The notes under the pieces are model-generated. The model was not told the DNA's origin, searched no databases, and was given only the letters and a program-made list of their open reading frames with translations. DNA of 64,000 bases, taken from assembly GCA_025449115.1 (NCBI GenBank), contig JAHLKC010000136.1:50625-114624 (forward strand), given 5' to 3'. The stretch comes from Chytridium lagenaria (taxonomy: Eukaryota; Chytridiomycota; Chytridiomycetes; Chytridiales; Chytridiaceae). This document shows positions 1 to 11,598 of this stretch, one piece after another; position 1 is the first letter of the stretch; each line of letters starts with the position of its first letter. The position numbers were made by a program, and so were the translations under genes.

Positions 1-193
1 GTAGATAGCACATAATTTATTTATCAGGTCCGTAGTCGATGTCGTTGTCATCGTCTCGTATGTGAATAGTAGCTCATCGCTTTTCTTAACTTTGATAACA
101 ACCATGTTTACAGAAATGTTATTCGAAGTGTTTGTCAGGATTCTTCGTTTTTGTAAACAAACGTGTGTAACATTTTGCATGCCTCGAGTCAGT

Positions 194-1263
194 ATGGCCG
201 ACCTGCAAGTAAACTTTGCCAGCGTCTTTCAGCGTATGAATGCAGCCTGTGAGCGAGCAGCTGTAACTACTTATAAGGTTTCCGTAATTTGAGCGAATAT
301 TTCTCTTATTTAGCTGCAGCCGCGGCTCGTTGCTGTCAGCAAAACAAAACCTGTTGCAGATGTGAAGGCAGCTTATGATCTCGGTCAACGTCATTTTGGT
401 GAAAATGTAAGCTTAAAATAAGCGAATACCGCTGATGACCGAGTAGTATGTAAGAAGAATTACAATTTGTACCCAATATCTCTAAGTGTCTAGGTTCAAG
501 AACTTGTGGATAAGGCGCCTGTGGTAAGTGATCGAAGTAAAATGAATGCGTGAATTAAGATCGCTATATAGCTTCCAGCTGATATCAAATGGCACTTTAT
601 TGGTATTTTACAAATAAGCATTTTTGTAAGTCTGCTTACATTTGCTCAGGAACCCTGCAGTCAAATAAGTGTAAACTTTTAGCAGCCATCCCGAATTTGT
701 TTGCGATAGAAACTCTAGGTGAGTCTCCAAAGTTTTTTTATCGCTGAGTTGCGTCCAATATTTCCATGGGCTAATCTTTGTGTATATGTAGACAACATTA
801 AAAAGGCCGGGATTTTGCAAAAGCTGTATGCTGAGAAAGAGGGGCCTCCTTTAAATGTTTTTATTCAGGTCAACACATCAGGAGAAGACAGTATGTGCAC
901 CTTGTTTTACTGTGCCGTTTAATATTGTAGGCAAGAGCGGTCTATCTGCAGCAGAGTGCGTCTCATTAGTTGATTATATCTTGTCCGATTGCCCCAATTT
1001 GAAAGTCATGGGATTGATGACAATTGGCGCCGCAGATCGCGAGGAATTCCCGAACCCAGACTTTTGGTAATCTCTCATTATTGAATCTAGTTGACCTCTA
1101 TAGGCATTGGTGCAACTTAAAAAAGAAAATAGATGCTGCTAAAGGTCTAAATTTGGAACTTAGCATGGGGATGTCGGATGATTTTGAGCATGCTATCGAA
1201 CTTGGTTCAACGAATGTGCGAGTGGGGTCTTCTTTATTTGGTGCGCGAGAGAGAAAGGCTTGA
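194..1263 (+). CDS. PLPBP: PLP homeostasis protein, YggS/PLPBP family (spliced)
   Basis: A pyridoxal 5'-phosphate binding protein of the YggS/PROSC family, a TIM-barrel relative of alanine racemase that buffers free PLP in cytosol and mitochondria. The start is the ATG opening [15 protein letters not shown]. Splicing about seven short exons gives the family pattern: LVAVSKTKP, whose lysine is the expected PLP Schiff-base residue, then [46 protein letters not shown] and the C-terminal [30 protein letters not shown]. Introns have GT..AG ends and are 36-60 nt (for example the 36-nt intron starting near 278). The gene lies tail-to-tail with the SWI3-like gene, 12 bp from its stop. The product is close to the normal family length and looks intact. 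Confidence 0.93.
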
Positions 1264-1275
1264 TTTGCAATATAT

Positions 1276-2750
1276 TTACAGGTCTGAAGCTGGGAAAGAT
1301 TGGGCCACTTCATGTTTTTCATTCTCTAAAATCGAAAGTTTGATGCGGACTTTCTTTAGCTCCAAATCTGTAAGAGTTTGCATTCTAATATTTGCAAAAT
1401 CCCACAATTCGGATGCAATCGACTGGCTGTTTTTGACGGCGGTCTCTAACGCCATCTCGGCAAGTTCCATCGAGTCAATGACCGTATTTCCTTTCATTGA
1501 TGAATATGCTTAAGGGTCTCCTTTGCACACGCCGCCGATATTGCAGGGCTGAGACTGTGGTGGAGCACGGCAAGCAAGTTCATCAAAGGATTCTCGCTCA
1601 TTGACAAAAACGACGCCCCAAGTTTAGATTCTGTTGATTTGTCGGAGATGCTTAATCGTGCAGCATTATCGCTCTCGAAATGCAAAGAACTAGCAAGAGA
1701 TGTCTCATCTGCCAGATCGAGTTGAAGAAACTTGATCAGGCATTGCTCTTTTGAGAAATTGCCAACTGCTTTGGCGATAATCGTCCAGTCACTGCCATGC
1801 TGCTCGACAGCTTTTAACAGCATAGCGCAGTCTCGATCCGTCCAAAAATCTTCCACGTCATAAGAACCTTTCCCTCGTACCGAACACGTTTTTATAAAGT
1901 CACGACTTGTTAGAAAATGGGGAAAGTGCCCTTCAACAAAACAATCAGGACAAAGTTGATAGCATCGAATTCGTTGACATCGATAGAGAAATGGACTTTT
2001 AGATTTGCAATTCAAACAAGAATCAGGGTCGAAGTCCCCTTCCTGGTTTTGTGTGTCAAAACAAGATGTAACGCAACCAATATTTACATGTTTTCCTGTA
2101 TAAAACCGCGAGTCCAATTTATCTAACGTATCAATTGGCGGGACCTTAATCTTGCTTAGCTACGTGCATAACATGTCGGCCAACCTGCACATTTACGAAA
2201 TCCCGTAATTCCAAATATCTTTGAACTCTCATAATGTGGCCCAAATCTGACGTTGAGCCATCCTTTAAAATTCTTTCTAAACAAAGATATTCCAACGGGG
2301 ATTTCCTATATTTGTCTATCATTTCCATCGCAAAGGCGGCGTTCTCAGGTTCGAAATCATCTGGTAACCGCCGTGGCTCCGGCAACTCGTAGTGTAGTGA
2401 TGGAATGTCTTTCAAAAGTCCGTCCTGAGATGTAAAAGATCCCAGGCTCATGGAGAATGTGTTTTGCGATATATTGACGAGAGTTCCATCAGCAGCGGGT
2501 TGAAGCTCATGCCTCTTTGCCTTATTCAAAGGTCTAACATTAAGGTCGGTCTGGATGACATATGGATAGGTTTTTGAGAGTTCATCGACAACTGGCAATA
2601 ATTCGGTTTTTATGGATGGGTCTTAAGGTAACAAAGTCAGCGATTCGGCCTTACAAGGGTGAGTTTCGGACCTTCTTCCAAAATGTCTCCGTTCTCATTC
2701 TCAGAATCGTCACTTCCTGAATACTCCATTGCGTCATACGTGTGCGACAT
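1276..2750 (-). CDS. SWI3/RSC8/SMARCC-like chromatin-remodelling subunit (SWIRM + ZZ-like finger + SANT)
   Basis: A core scaffold subunit of SWI/SNF or RSC remodelling complexes. In order, the spliced product has an acidic N-terminus (MSHTYDAMEYSG), a SWIRM domain (around YRKSPLEYLCLERILKDG to YLELRDFVNVQ), a ZZ-like zinc finger (CLNCKSK..YRCQ..C..LCPDCFVEGHF), a SANT domain (DFWTDRDCAMLLKAVEQHGSDW), the NPLMNLLAVLHHSLSPAISAACAKETL segment and a C-terminal amphipathic helix (LELKKVRIKLSILENEKHEV). Two introns join cleanly in frame: one of 51 nt near 2627-2677 and one of 34 nt near 2131-2164. The frame then changes near 1490-1530 without a splice I can justify, so one base is probably lost there. 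SWI3 and RSC8 cannot be told apart by eye. The start codon is 26 bp from the divergent QCR9 start. Confidence 0.88.
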
Positions 2751-2776
2751 ACGAAAAAAGTGCAAAAATCTCAACT

Positions 2777-3072
2777 ATGGGCATTCAAGGCACGATCTAC
2801 AACAGTAAGGCTGTCAGCTGCACCCCATCGCTGATACGATCTCTATAGCCTTCTTCCGCCGGAGCTCCACCTACATCCTCACCATTGTTGGTGCGGCCTT
2901 CGCTTTCGAGATTGGTTTCGACTCTGTCTCTGAGAGGCTTTGGGATGCTGCCAACAAGGGGGTGAGAACATCTCCATCTTGCTGTTGAATCTTATTTACC
3001 CCACGTCTTTGCTAGTCTAACGTGACTTTTTAGCGTCAATGGAAGGATATCCGTGACAAGTATATCCAGTAA
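2777..3072 (+). CDS. QCR9: Ubiquinol-cytochrome c reductase subunit 9 (QCR9/UQCR10)
   Basis: A small single-pass subunit of mitochondrial complex III. Two introns (near 2808-2849 and 2962-3033) leave a product of about 60 residues: MGIQGTIYNTFFRRSSTYI, a hydrophobic segment (ILTIVGAAFAFEIGFD) and a C-terminus NKGRQWKDIRDKYIQ. This matches the family layout of an N-terminal Y-N-x-F-F-[KR]-R motif, one membrane helix and a final NKGK.WKD motif. It is too short and too split to be seen as one open frame. It starts 26 bp from the SWI3-like start codon, so the pair probably shares a bidirectional promoter. Confidence 0.9.
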
Positions 3073-3232
3073 AGGCCTTTAATAAAGCCTGATAGTGTCC
3101 CTTTTATCAAGTTACTGTTGTAGACCACACTGATTCCGATTTCAGTATTTATTACACGAGAGGGAGGATAACATTTCAAACAGCGGTGTTGACGTTTAGT
3201 TGATTTGACGCCATGGAAGGCCGATAATTATT

Positions 3233-3304
3233 TACATGGAGCTTGGCGTCGTAAAGAATGAGGATTATCAGCTGCCGTTATATACATGGAGCTTGGCGTC
3301 GTAA
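3233..3304. repeat. 22-bp direct repeat, two perfect copies
   Basis: The same 22 bases, beginning TACATGGAGCTTGGCGTCGT, occur at 3233-3254 and 3283-3304, 50 bp apart. They lie between the ends of QCR9 and the NSL1 gene, and the second copy ends just before the NSL1 stop codon. The function is unknown; a 3' UTR element or a small local duplication are both possible. Confidence 0.8.
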
Positions 3305-3317
3305 TAGATAAGCACGA

Positions 3318-4045
3318 TCACCGGCCATTGGGGTGAGGGACTCCAAAATCATCCAGGATGGCGTTTGCTCGTGTCCACTTCTCAAGGACTGTCGGAACAT
3401 CAGTTGACAAGGCTGTAACAGCGGAGGACCAGTGCTCTCTTGAATTGGCGATTGCTTGACGAACTGTTTCCGAATTCTCTGCTCAAATCAGTTTTATACG
3501 TATAGCTGCACGCACCTGCAAGGCTTTCCAGAATTACGTCACCCTGTGGGTCAACATGTCCTTCAAAATCCACATCCATGATTCCCTCTAAGTCGTCTAA
3601 TGAGGCTTTAAGCAAAGCGTCTGGCACTGTTTTCCGCAATAAAGCTATTCTGGTTCTGCAAGCGCTAACTTGCTGAATTACATCCTCAGTTTCGTGAAGG
3701 AGCTTTTCATCAAATTGCTCAAAACCTGAAAGTTGGTCAACACATTCGCACATAATTAAACCTAACCATCTTCATCCTGAAACACGTCGTCAAAGGGCAA
3801 GCCGTTGACACTGATGTTATTTGATGCAAGCTTGAAGATGGCATTCACATACTGCAAATGTCAGAAAAGACATTGAGGATTCGTTAAACCTGATCTATTT
3901 GCTCCTGGACCAGCCTTGCTGACGATTTGCTGTCACCGCATATGCTGGGAATGATTTTCTTGCTATAACCCTTGATCTCTTCCTTAAGATAGTATATGTC
4001 CTCCTTTGCCTCCGTCGCAATGAAAGGCTCTGTTGACTTGTCCAT
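3318..4045 (-). CDS. NSL1: Kinetochore MIND-complex subunit NSL1/Mis14-like
   Basis: A probable subunit of the Mis12/MIND complex that links centromeric chromatin to the outer kinetochore. The spliced product begins MDKSTEPFIATEAKEDIYYL and continues VYVNAIFKLASNNISVNGLPFDDVF, then FDEKLLHETEDVIQQVSACRTRIALLRKTVPDALL. The pattern 'N-I-[ST]-[IV]-N-G-L' followed by a helical 'E.V..L..EVA.LRR..P' region is characteristic of Pfam Mis14. The last exon gives SETVRQAIANSREHWSSAVTALSTDV, ending PHPNGR. Three introns all close in frame. The start is the first ATG of the open stretch; a missed upstream exon is possible. The identification rests on pattern memory and is good but not certain. Confidence 0.75.
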
Positions 4046-4140
4046 GTCCGGATCGAGCAGAGTCACCAAAAATTATAATTTGGACTGTTACGACTAAAAA
4101 TGTTTTATTTCTTTAGTATGCATGGATATATGTACAGCAA

Positions 4141-5706
4141 TCATTCCCAGTCATCTCCCCAGTCACTAGTCTCGTCAGACGTCTTTAATCCTTTATCTTT
4201 CTTCCCTCCAATGCTCGCCTGAACTTCCGGTGTAGCTTCTTGTCCAGAAACTATTTCGTAACTGCTCTCAGACGTATCCACATCTCTCTTATCGCCACTC
4301 GATCGCTCTAAAACCAAGGGTTCTGCTTCAGGCGAAATTGGCTGAGGCTCGCTTTTATCCTCCAATATTATAGCAACAGATGTGGGCTGTACGGTCCCCA
4401 CTTCTACCGTTTCCTTGTCCGGCTCATCTTCTGACTCCCAAGCAACTTCTTCTTCATTCAGAGGGGCAGCTGGTTTTAAAATTATTTTTAGCAATCAATT
4501 TATATTCCAAACCGTTTAATAAACGTTTGCGCGCCTCTTCATCTCGCTCAATCTCGCTTACATGAAAAAAATATCGCAACCAAAAATCGTCATTGGTCAC
4601 TTGAGATGGAACTGAAAGGTTAAAACTTATCAGTATAAAACAAACTTACCAATCCGTTTATGTAGCTTCTCAAAATCCTCGTCGTCATTTAAAAGTCTAG
4701 CGATGGATGGGGAGTAATTTGATACACTGAAGACTTTGCGATAATCCGCAAACCGTCTTGCCAAGTCGGTGTCAGCGGAGCCTTGGGGAGGTAACTTGCC
4801 AAGATCTTCAATAAAGCGAGACGGATTTTTCCGGAGCTCAGCAATCGCTGCAGTCTTTCGGTCATATCTAATTTTGGTTAGCGTGTACACAGAAAAAAAT
4901 CCAACGAGAATAACGTAATGAACAAAGTATGATACACACAGAACATTCTTTGGTTTTAAGCTTGGAGCGACGCCTGGAGTTGATATAGATATTGCAGATG
5001 CTAGAAAGCTAGTAATTCCAGTCCCGACCTGGTCCAGGAAATCTTCCGCAGTGTCCGCAAGCTCTTCCAACTTTTCCACAGTCGAGGTAAAGGATGGCAA
5101 GGGTAGAAAGGCAGCGGTTTGATTATCGCCACTGACTGCTTCGACGTTATCATCAATTTGGTCGTCTGTTCTAGAATCTGCAGATATGGCGTCCGGATGG
5201 ATTTCGGGTCCCGTCAAATCTATCTTCTCTGCAAATGTTCTCATACTGGCAGCTATGGATTCTGTATTGACTACCGATTTAGAAGCAACAGAAGATACGA
5301 ATTCGGATAAGTCACTTAGGACATTTGGTTAGAATGATATTCATGCATGATATAAAAACCGTTTATAAATGTCTGCAACCACTTCAGACTTAATATAAAA
5401 CAATTAGATAACTAATTAAATACGATAGCTCACTTGTTTTTTAACCGAGTCTACAATGTTGTCCCAAGAAAATGTATTCGAAAAGGATCCCCACCCTGTG
5501 CCCCAACTTGAAGTCGGTGCAGATGCAACCTTTCCTACCACAGCCGAGGGCGATTCATCAGGTTTCTCCTTCACTGAACCGGGCTCCGCAATGGAATCTG
5601 CAGCATCATGCACGTCTTCAGGTGTAATGATTCCATCTGAAGCCTTTCCGCTGGCTACCATTTCAGCTGCTCTGAGATCAGCTGCTGACGGCAAATCCAA
5701 ATCCAT
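4141..5706 (-). CDS. BSD-domain protein (BSDC1/Dos2-like)
   Basis: A protein with a BSD domain and acidic disordered tail, similar in layout to BSDC1, SYAP1 and yeast Dos2. The N-terminus (MDLDLPSAADLRAAEMV) leads to TSSWGTGWGSFSNTFSWDNIVDSVKKQ, the Trp/Ser motif typical of this family. A central helical part follows (FTSTVEKLEELADTAEDFLDQVG), then the BSD domain (IAELRKNPSRF.EDL; NDDEDFEKLHKRIGK; VTNDDFWLRYFFHV, with the paired aromatic residues). The tail ends SDETSDWGDDWE. Introns near 4930-4869, 4667-4628 and 4510-4466 join in frame; the first junction, near 5315-5430, I could not fix exactly. Role in fungi is not well defined. Its start codon is 27 bp from the start of SFI1 on the other strand. 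Confidence 0.85.
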
Positions 5707-5733
5707 TGACTCTGGTTTCTGTTACACGAATGA

Positions 5734-8700
5734 ATGGGCCTCCCAACCGGACATGTAACCATGCAAGGCGAGTTTAACGAACAGGCCGAGCTTGCGGCCA
5801 AAAGCATAGAGCTGGTTACTTCCCTCATATCCGAATACTCTGCTCCCTTTGACTCTGTAAATTTGTTGAGGATTTTGCGAGCAATTGATGCCACTGCAAG
5901 TGACGGGTTTACGGGTGCATCAGCTGCAAATGTGAAGCGAGACTTTGTAGAGGCTTTCCATCGATTTCCGGAAGCATCGTGGTCGGAAAGATACAGTTTT
6001 ATATTAAAAGTAATTGTCATTTCCGACTATGTTTAACGTTATTCCTAGAAGTATCACGTCGGCGACTTCTTGAAAAGCGTTGACCCGGTCGATTCAAATA
6101 CAATACCAGACATGCTCCATATTATAAAACCTGTCGAAGCAGATTGTATTTTGGATTCGAAAAGTGTCTTTATAACTGAATGTCGTGAAGATACGGCTCT
6201 CTTGAAGAAAATTCTTTGGAATTGGAGAAGGTTTAATTCACCAAAACAATTGAAGTTAAAATCTTGTTGCAGTTATTCGTTAGCAATTAAAGCCGAGAAG
6301 CAGTTTCAAATCGATTTATGGAGGAAAAGGGGGCGCTTCTGGGCACGGGCGTGTGCCACGCGGTTTTTACGGCGTGGAGGCATCATCTCGCGAGTCGAAA
6401 GGTAGAAATACTTTACTCTTTTAATTTCAACATAGTCAAGTCTGCCAAGCTTCAAATCGTTTTTCGAAATTTAAAGCAAAATGTTGTTAAAAATCGGCAA
6501 ACCATTGAAAAACCCGATCATATCTTCTTTTAAAGTATATTCTGCGCCGTTGGCACAAAACATGTACAAAGCGAAGACAATGCAGAAATATTCTAGAGCT
6601 ATCTGGAACCATGTGGATATCTAGCAACAAATCCCGCCTCCTTCATAGATTTTTTTATGTAAGCTGGATATGCAGTCATAATTTGAAAATTTTCTAACAT
6701 CCTAAAGATTTGGCGATACCGGTGTGCATCATACATGCTATTAAGATCGCGTCTGGGACACATTCTTCAGTTGCATCGGAAAAAAAATATTGATAAACGT
6801 CATTAAAAATCTGGCGGTATCGCGTGAAAAGAAGTAACACATTTTCTACAGAGTTTTTTTCCTCACTTTCGATAGGGGCAAATCTCGAACGTCTCTGCGA
6901 GTTTTTCGATAGGTTAAAGTGCGAACGGGCTTTTTTCCTGTGGAGGCGAAGGTTTTTTGAACAAAACACTCACACGGTTAAATATATGCTCTAGATGCCT
7001 TATGCGACAATCCAGGATGCAAAAGCTTACTCTTATGAAGTTGCATAAGGATAAAACAAGAAGGCCGATATTTTGAGACTGTGGTATTGGAAGTAAATGT
7101 GTTGCGTAGCTTTTAAAGCTGAGCTTTTGGCAAGATACAGGTCGAGGAAGTTTGACAGATTGAATGATACACGACAAACCGCACAGTTTATACGCCTAAA
7201 GGCCTCCTTCTTTCGAACTTGGAAGTTGGCATGGTTAGCACGGTTTATTGCACCTTTAACTTTCGAAGGTTGACTTTTTCCCTTGGGAGAAAAAGAGTGC
7301 TAAAATGCTTTTTTCGAAAATGGTTACTCACCTCACGACAGATACATGTTTGGTCTTCTTGTGGTACCCATCTTACACGACTTAGGTCACTTTTTGGTCA
7401 TCTCGTGTCCAAATGTTTAGCGCTCGTATCTTCTTTAAAAAGTGGGAAAAAAGATTTAAGGATCATGAAGTAGCGTCTCCATCACTACACCAGCTCATCC
7501 TTTATAGAAACTCGCAATGGTCTACTCAAAGCGCAGGGAGAAGATGCTACGGGAGTGCTGGTCACGATGGATAGATAAAAGTCGATTGGCAGATCTCTCG
7601 TTCCTGCGCGAACGACGTCTTGTTCAAAGAGCATTTACTCGTTGGAAAATATCCTTCTACAGCTTCATTTTTATACTATATTTCTCGGTATCATCCTTAA
7701 CACAAAAAACAGCCGAAAAGCTTACACGGATTATCTGCAAGGTGAGATATTTCTAGATACATCTAATTTACATTTTAAGTTACGGCGATGAAATCAAGAG
7801 ATATATTTTTCAATGGATTCAGGAATAAACTATTTAAAAAATGGGTGTCGCGCTGGAAAACAATATTTCGACATGCGGAGATGGCAATAGTAGGTGAATG
7901 CTTAAAATTATTCTAAATATTCTCAGAAACTATATGGCCGGAATAGCCTCCTTTGCAATTGGCGAAAATGGAACGTTGGATATCACATCTGGTTGTTTAC
8001 CACGAATATTGCGGCTGAACGTCGCCGTGTTTGTTTCCAGGAAAAGGTATTTAGCATGTGGTTAAAAAGGTTCGTTGTATTTTATTTTATTTTATTTGCT
8101 GGAAAGTTCAATTCTTAAAGCAAATGCCTTCAGACGCAATTCTAGGAGAGAGTCTCGAGTAATAGATAAATTCAAAAGCTTCAAACTGGCCTATAATTTT
8201 CGAATTGTGTCCATGTGTTTTCTAAGTAATTTTATTTTTTCTTTCGAGGATATTTTAACTCTCTAAGCATGGCATTATAACTGGAAAAAGGAAAGAGATA
8301 GGATAGAGAGCCTGTGTGAACATCAAAATTCAAAGAAAGTGGTAAGCTAAATTACTTTAACTTATATTAATTTCTACAGAATATTTTGATATTTGTGTTC
8401 TCGACATGGAGGATGATTACCGAATTGCGCAATAATGACCAAAACTGCGCGGATGTCTATCACACAGCCATAACTACACGGTAATACATACATTATGTCT
8501 GCTTATCTTACACTTTTAAGACGGTCTTTTTTGTTATGGTTTGATAAGTTTAGGCGTATTTCAGTTTTGAACGAGAAAGGGACAGGCTTTTTACATAATT
8601 CATCCAAACGTAATACTGCCAGCTACGCGGTTGTTATTATTAGACAAAGGTATTATTGCACAGCTTTTTGCGACTTGGGTGCGACTTTACAAAATGAGGT

Positions 8701-11516
8701 GCATAGCTCTGGAAATTGACCGTCTGTATAAAGTGAAAACAACTTGCTGGATACTTCGCCATTGGCAAATTGAGGCCCGTCGTCGAAATAGAGAAAAAAT
8801 TGTAGGTATTTTGATTTAACATGACTAATAATTATAAGTTGACGGCTTTTACTGGCAAAACTATACATTCAATCTCTAAAGCCGCATTTTTGATATGGAA
8901 GCGTTTAAAACAGGTATATGCTATGGCTACTTGTCACCTAATGTGTTGTAGACACGTCTTAGTAAGCGAATGCGTATTCAGAAACTCAGATCAACGTATT
9001 TCTTGTCTTGGCGCAGCAGCTTCTCGGATTCCTTCAACATGGCGTTATCCATTAAGCTGTACTTGAAAAAAATTCGTTTAGTAGCTTTCAACAAGTGGTA
9101 CTTACGCTGTGTCATGTCGGCATGGGGGCGGAAGCAGTTCAGGTTGTTCAATATGTTTAAAGTGTTCTAAAATTGCGACAGCTCTGAATCAACCTCTGTC
9201 GTTCTTATAGCACCTCAGTTCTCATACAAGGTAAGAGCGACTACTTGTCATGCAACCTTATAACAGTTACAGATGCCACAAAATTTTGACCGGTTTTTGA
9301 ATCTCGACAATGTTACCAGAATTCTTGTGATATGTGAAGTATCTATAAGACTAGTCGAAATCGGTAATATTATTTCTTATGCCATTATATCTTTACCAAT
9401 TTAACATTCATTTAGAAAGAGATCCTTCATCTGCCGGATGGAAAACTTTGCAAATATCATCGGATTTGTCTTACCTTACCATCTCTCATCTTTATCTTTT
9501 AAAGGAGAAATGGCGCAACCTTCTCAAAAAGATAATGAGATACAATAGCCTGAGTCTCAAAAAACACCAAAGGCAATTGCTTACTCGCTTCTTTGTCTTA
9601 TGGAGAAGGCGTTTCGAGTTTGAGGGTATTCAAGAGCTAACGTCAAGTCGATTTTTAAGTGCCCGAATCGCGGCGGTCTACTTTGCTGAGTGGCGCAAAG
9701 CTTTAAATCACAAGACCGTTTTAGACACGTTCGGCTTATAAGCGATATCGTTATAAGCTCCTCAAAAACATTTTTCTGAATTGGTTGAATTCCTCGAGAA
9801 ATATTCGGTCGCATTCACTGAACGCCAGCTTTTACTCTACAAATAAGGCTCTGCTCAAGTCCTTTTCCTGTTGGCGGCAAGCATTGCAAGTAAGGCAAAG
9901 ACCGCCGTCTCCTAGAAAAGAATTACCAAATACTGTGTTGTATCGAGTACTGGTAACATGGAAACGATTTGCTAAGGAGCAATACGGGAAATCCGAGAAA
10001 GCGGAAGAGGCATTTTTAAAGCTTAAGCGTTGTCGGTTATTCAGACGTTGGCAGTCGGCTACGAAGCGGAAAATGCAGCTTTCAGTAATGACTATTGCTG
10101 CTGAAAAAATCTACGAAAGGAGGGCATTGGCGAAATTTTTGTTGTCATGGAAGCGATCTTTTCGCGTTCTGGGTATCATGAACTTAGTAATTTCGTTAAG
10201 GACAAAGTTGGCGATACGCACTTACTTCCACGGATGGTGTCATAGGCTGGATCGTAGGAAAACTATGTTGAAGCAATTCGAGAATCAGAGATTGCTGCGA
10301 CTCTTAATTGGTAAGCCAATGCTAATGTAAACGATATTTATTATTGCTGCGAAGTGTGGCGAGATTTCGCAAACGACCAAAGGGAGTATCGGGGGTTGAA
10401 GTCTCAAGCTTCAACCCTTGTGCTGGTTTGTTGCATGTGTTTTTAAAATATGACTGAACGTGTAAAAGTCTCGCTTTTTTAAAAAATGGCAGGAACAGCA
10501 GCGAAGCCGCAGAAGCATACTCGCGTTTCAATTAATCCAACAAAAACGCCTGAAGTCTCGCGCTTTTGTTCATTGGAAGGATAAGAGAATGCTGCAGAAG
10601 GTTTGTTTTTTTTGTCTACTTCGCTTTCTTTTTTTTTCACCTTGTTTGAGTTTTAAAAATTCTCCAAAACTCACAATGTCCAGGCTGCACTTCTCTATCG
10701 TAAACTATCATTGGAAGTGGGGGCTTTGACAAAATGGCGCCAGAGATATGAGGAAGCGAAATTGTATCAATTGAAGCTTAAGGTGGTAATTTTGATACAC
10801 TCAAATGCTAAGTCGGAAAATAGATTTTCCTTTATTGGCAGCGATATAGTTATCTCTATGCAAAGCGCAAGCACAGTACGAAACACCATACGTTACTGGT
10901 ATGGTCTTTGAAAGTAAAGAAGCTTTATGGTATATTATGGTGTTTTTTATTGTTGTTCTTTTTGACATGATTAGAAAAACATGTTTTTGCGGAAAGGTTT
11001 AGACAGCAGTCTATATTACGTAGTTCTTTACGACTATGGCATTCAGTTGCATTTGATCGTCAAAGGAGGCTGACCAAGATTACGGGATTATCTAGTATTA
11101 GCATGGTTGAGACGGAAACGAAACACATACTCTCAGGTTCATTTAACACGTTACCTGAAATGAGATCTTGTCACCTTTCAGTGGATCAATTTCTGAATTA
11201 TGAAGAACTTGCCATCAATGGATCTTCAAAACGTCTCCTTTCTGAGTTCTATGATTTGTGGAAGAAACGTTTCCAAGAATCAAGATTTGAATCCGAACGA
11301 AAATTGGTAGTTCTGCCTGGATCATTGAAGCTGATTTTTTATCAGATTTTTTCGAAGGCATGGGCTGAACATCGCTTGAAAAGAAAAATTCTGTACGCCT
11401 GGATGAATGACATTCGTTCACTCCACTTTGACGGAAATGACTTCCTCCCTTCGAAAGTCTTCGAGCCAAGCTCTAGGCGTGTCTCCTTCCACCAAAACGA
11501 GTTTTTAGATCTGTAA
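5734..11516 (+). CDS. SFI1: Sfi1-type centrin-binding repeat protein
   Basis: A long helical protein that binds centrin along its length at the spindle pole body or basal body. Across about 5.8 kb, in all three forward frames split by tiny introns, the same motif recurs roughly every 25-40 residues: a hydrophobic pair, then W, then a basic cluster. Examples are LRRWHKTCTKR, AFTRWKISF, FKKWVSRWKTI, FLLWFDKFRR, FLIWKRLKQ, YFLSWRSSF, FFVLWRRRFEF, FAEWRKAL, RVLVTWKRFAKE, CRLFRRWQSATKRK, KFLLSWKRSF, FYDLWKKRF and KILYAWMND. The N-terminus, before the repeats, is helical (EFNEQAELAAKSIELVTSLI). The start may be 5734 or the in-frame ATG at 5761. The final exon ends at 11516 with EFLDL. Not every exon boundary was resolved, and some single-base breaks are likely. 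Roughly 20 repeats were counted by eye. Confidence 0.88.
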
Positions 11517-11598
11517 AAGGACATATTTTATATAGAACAATGAGGATGCAAATCAATATTTTATATCTATGGATGTTTCCAATCCGTAACTAATCTGT

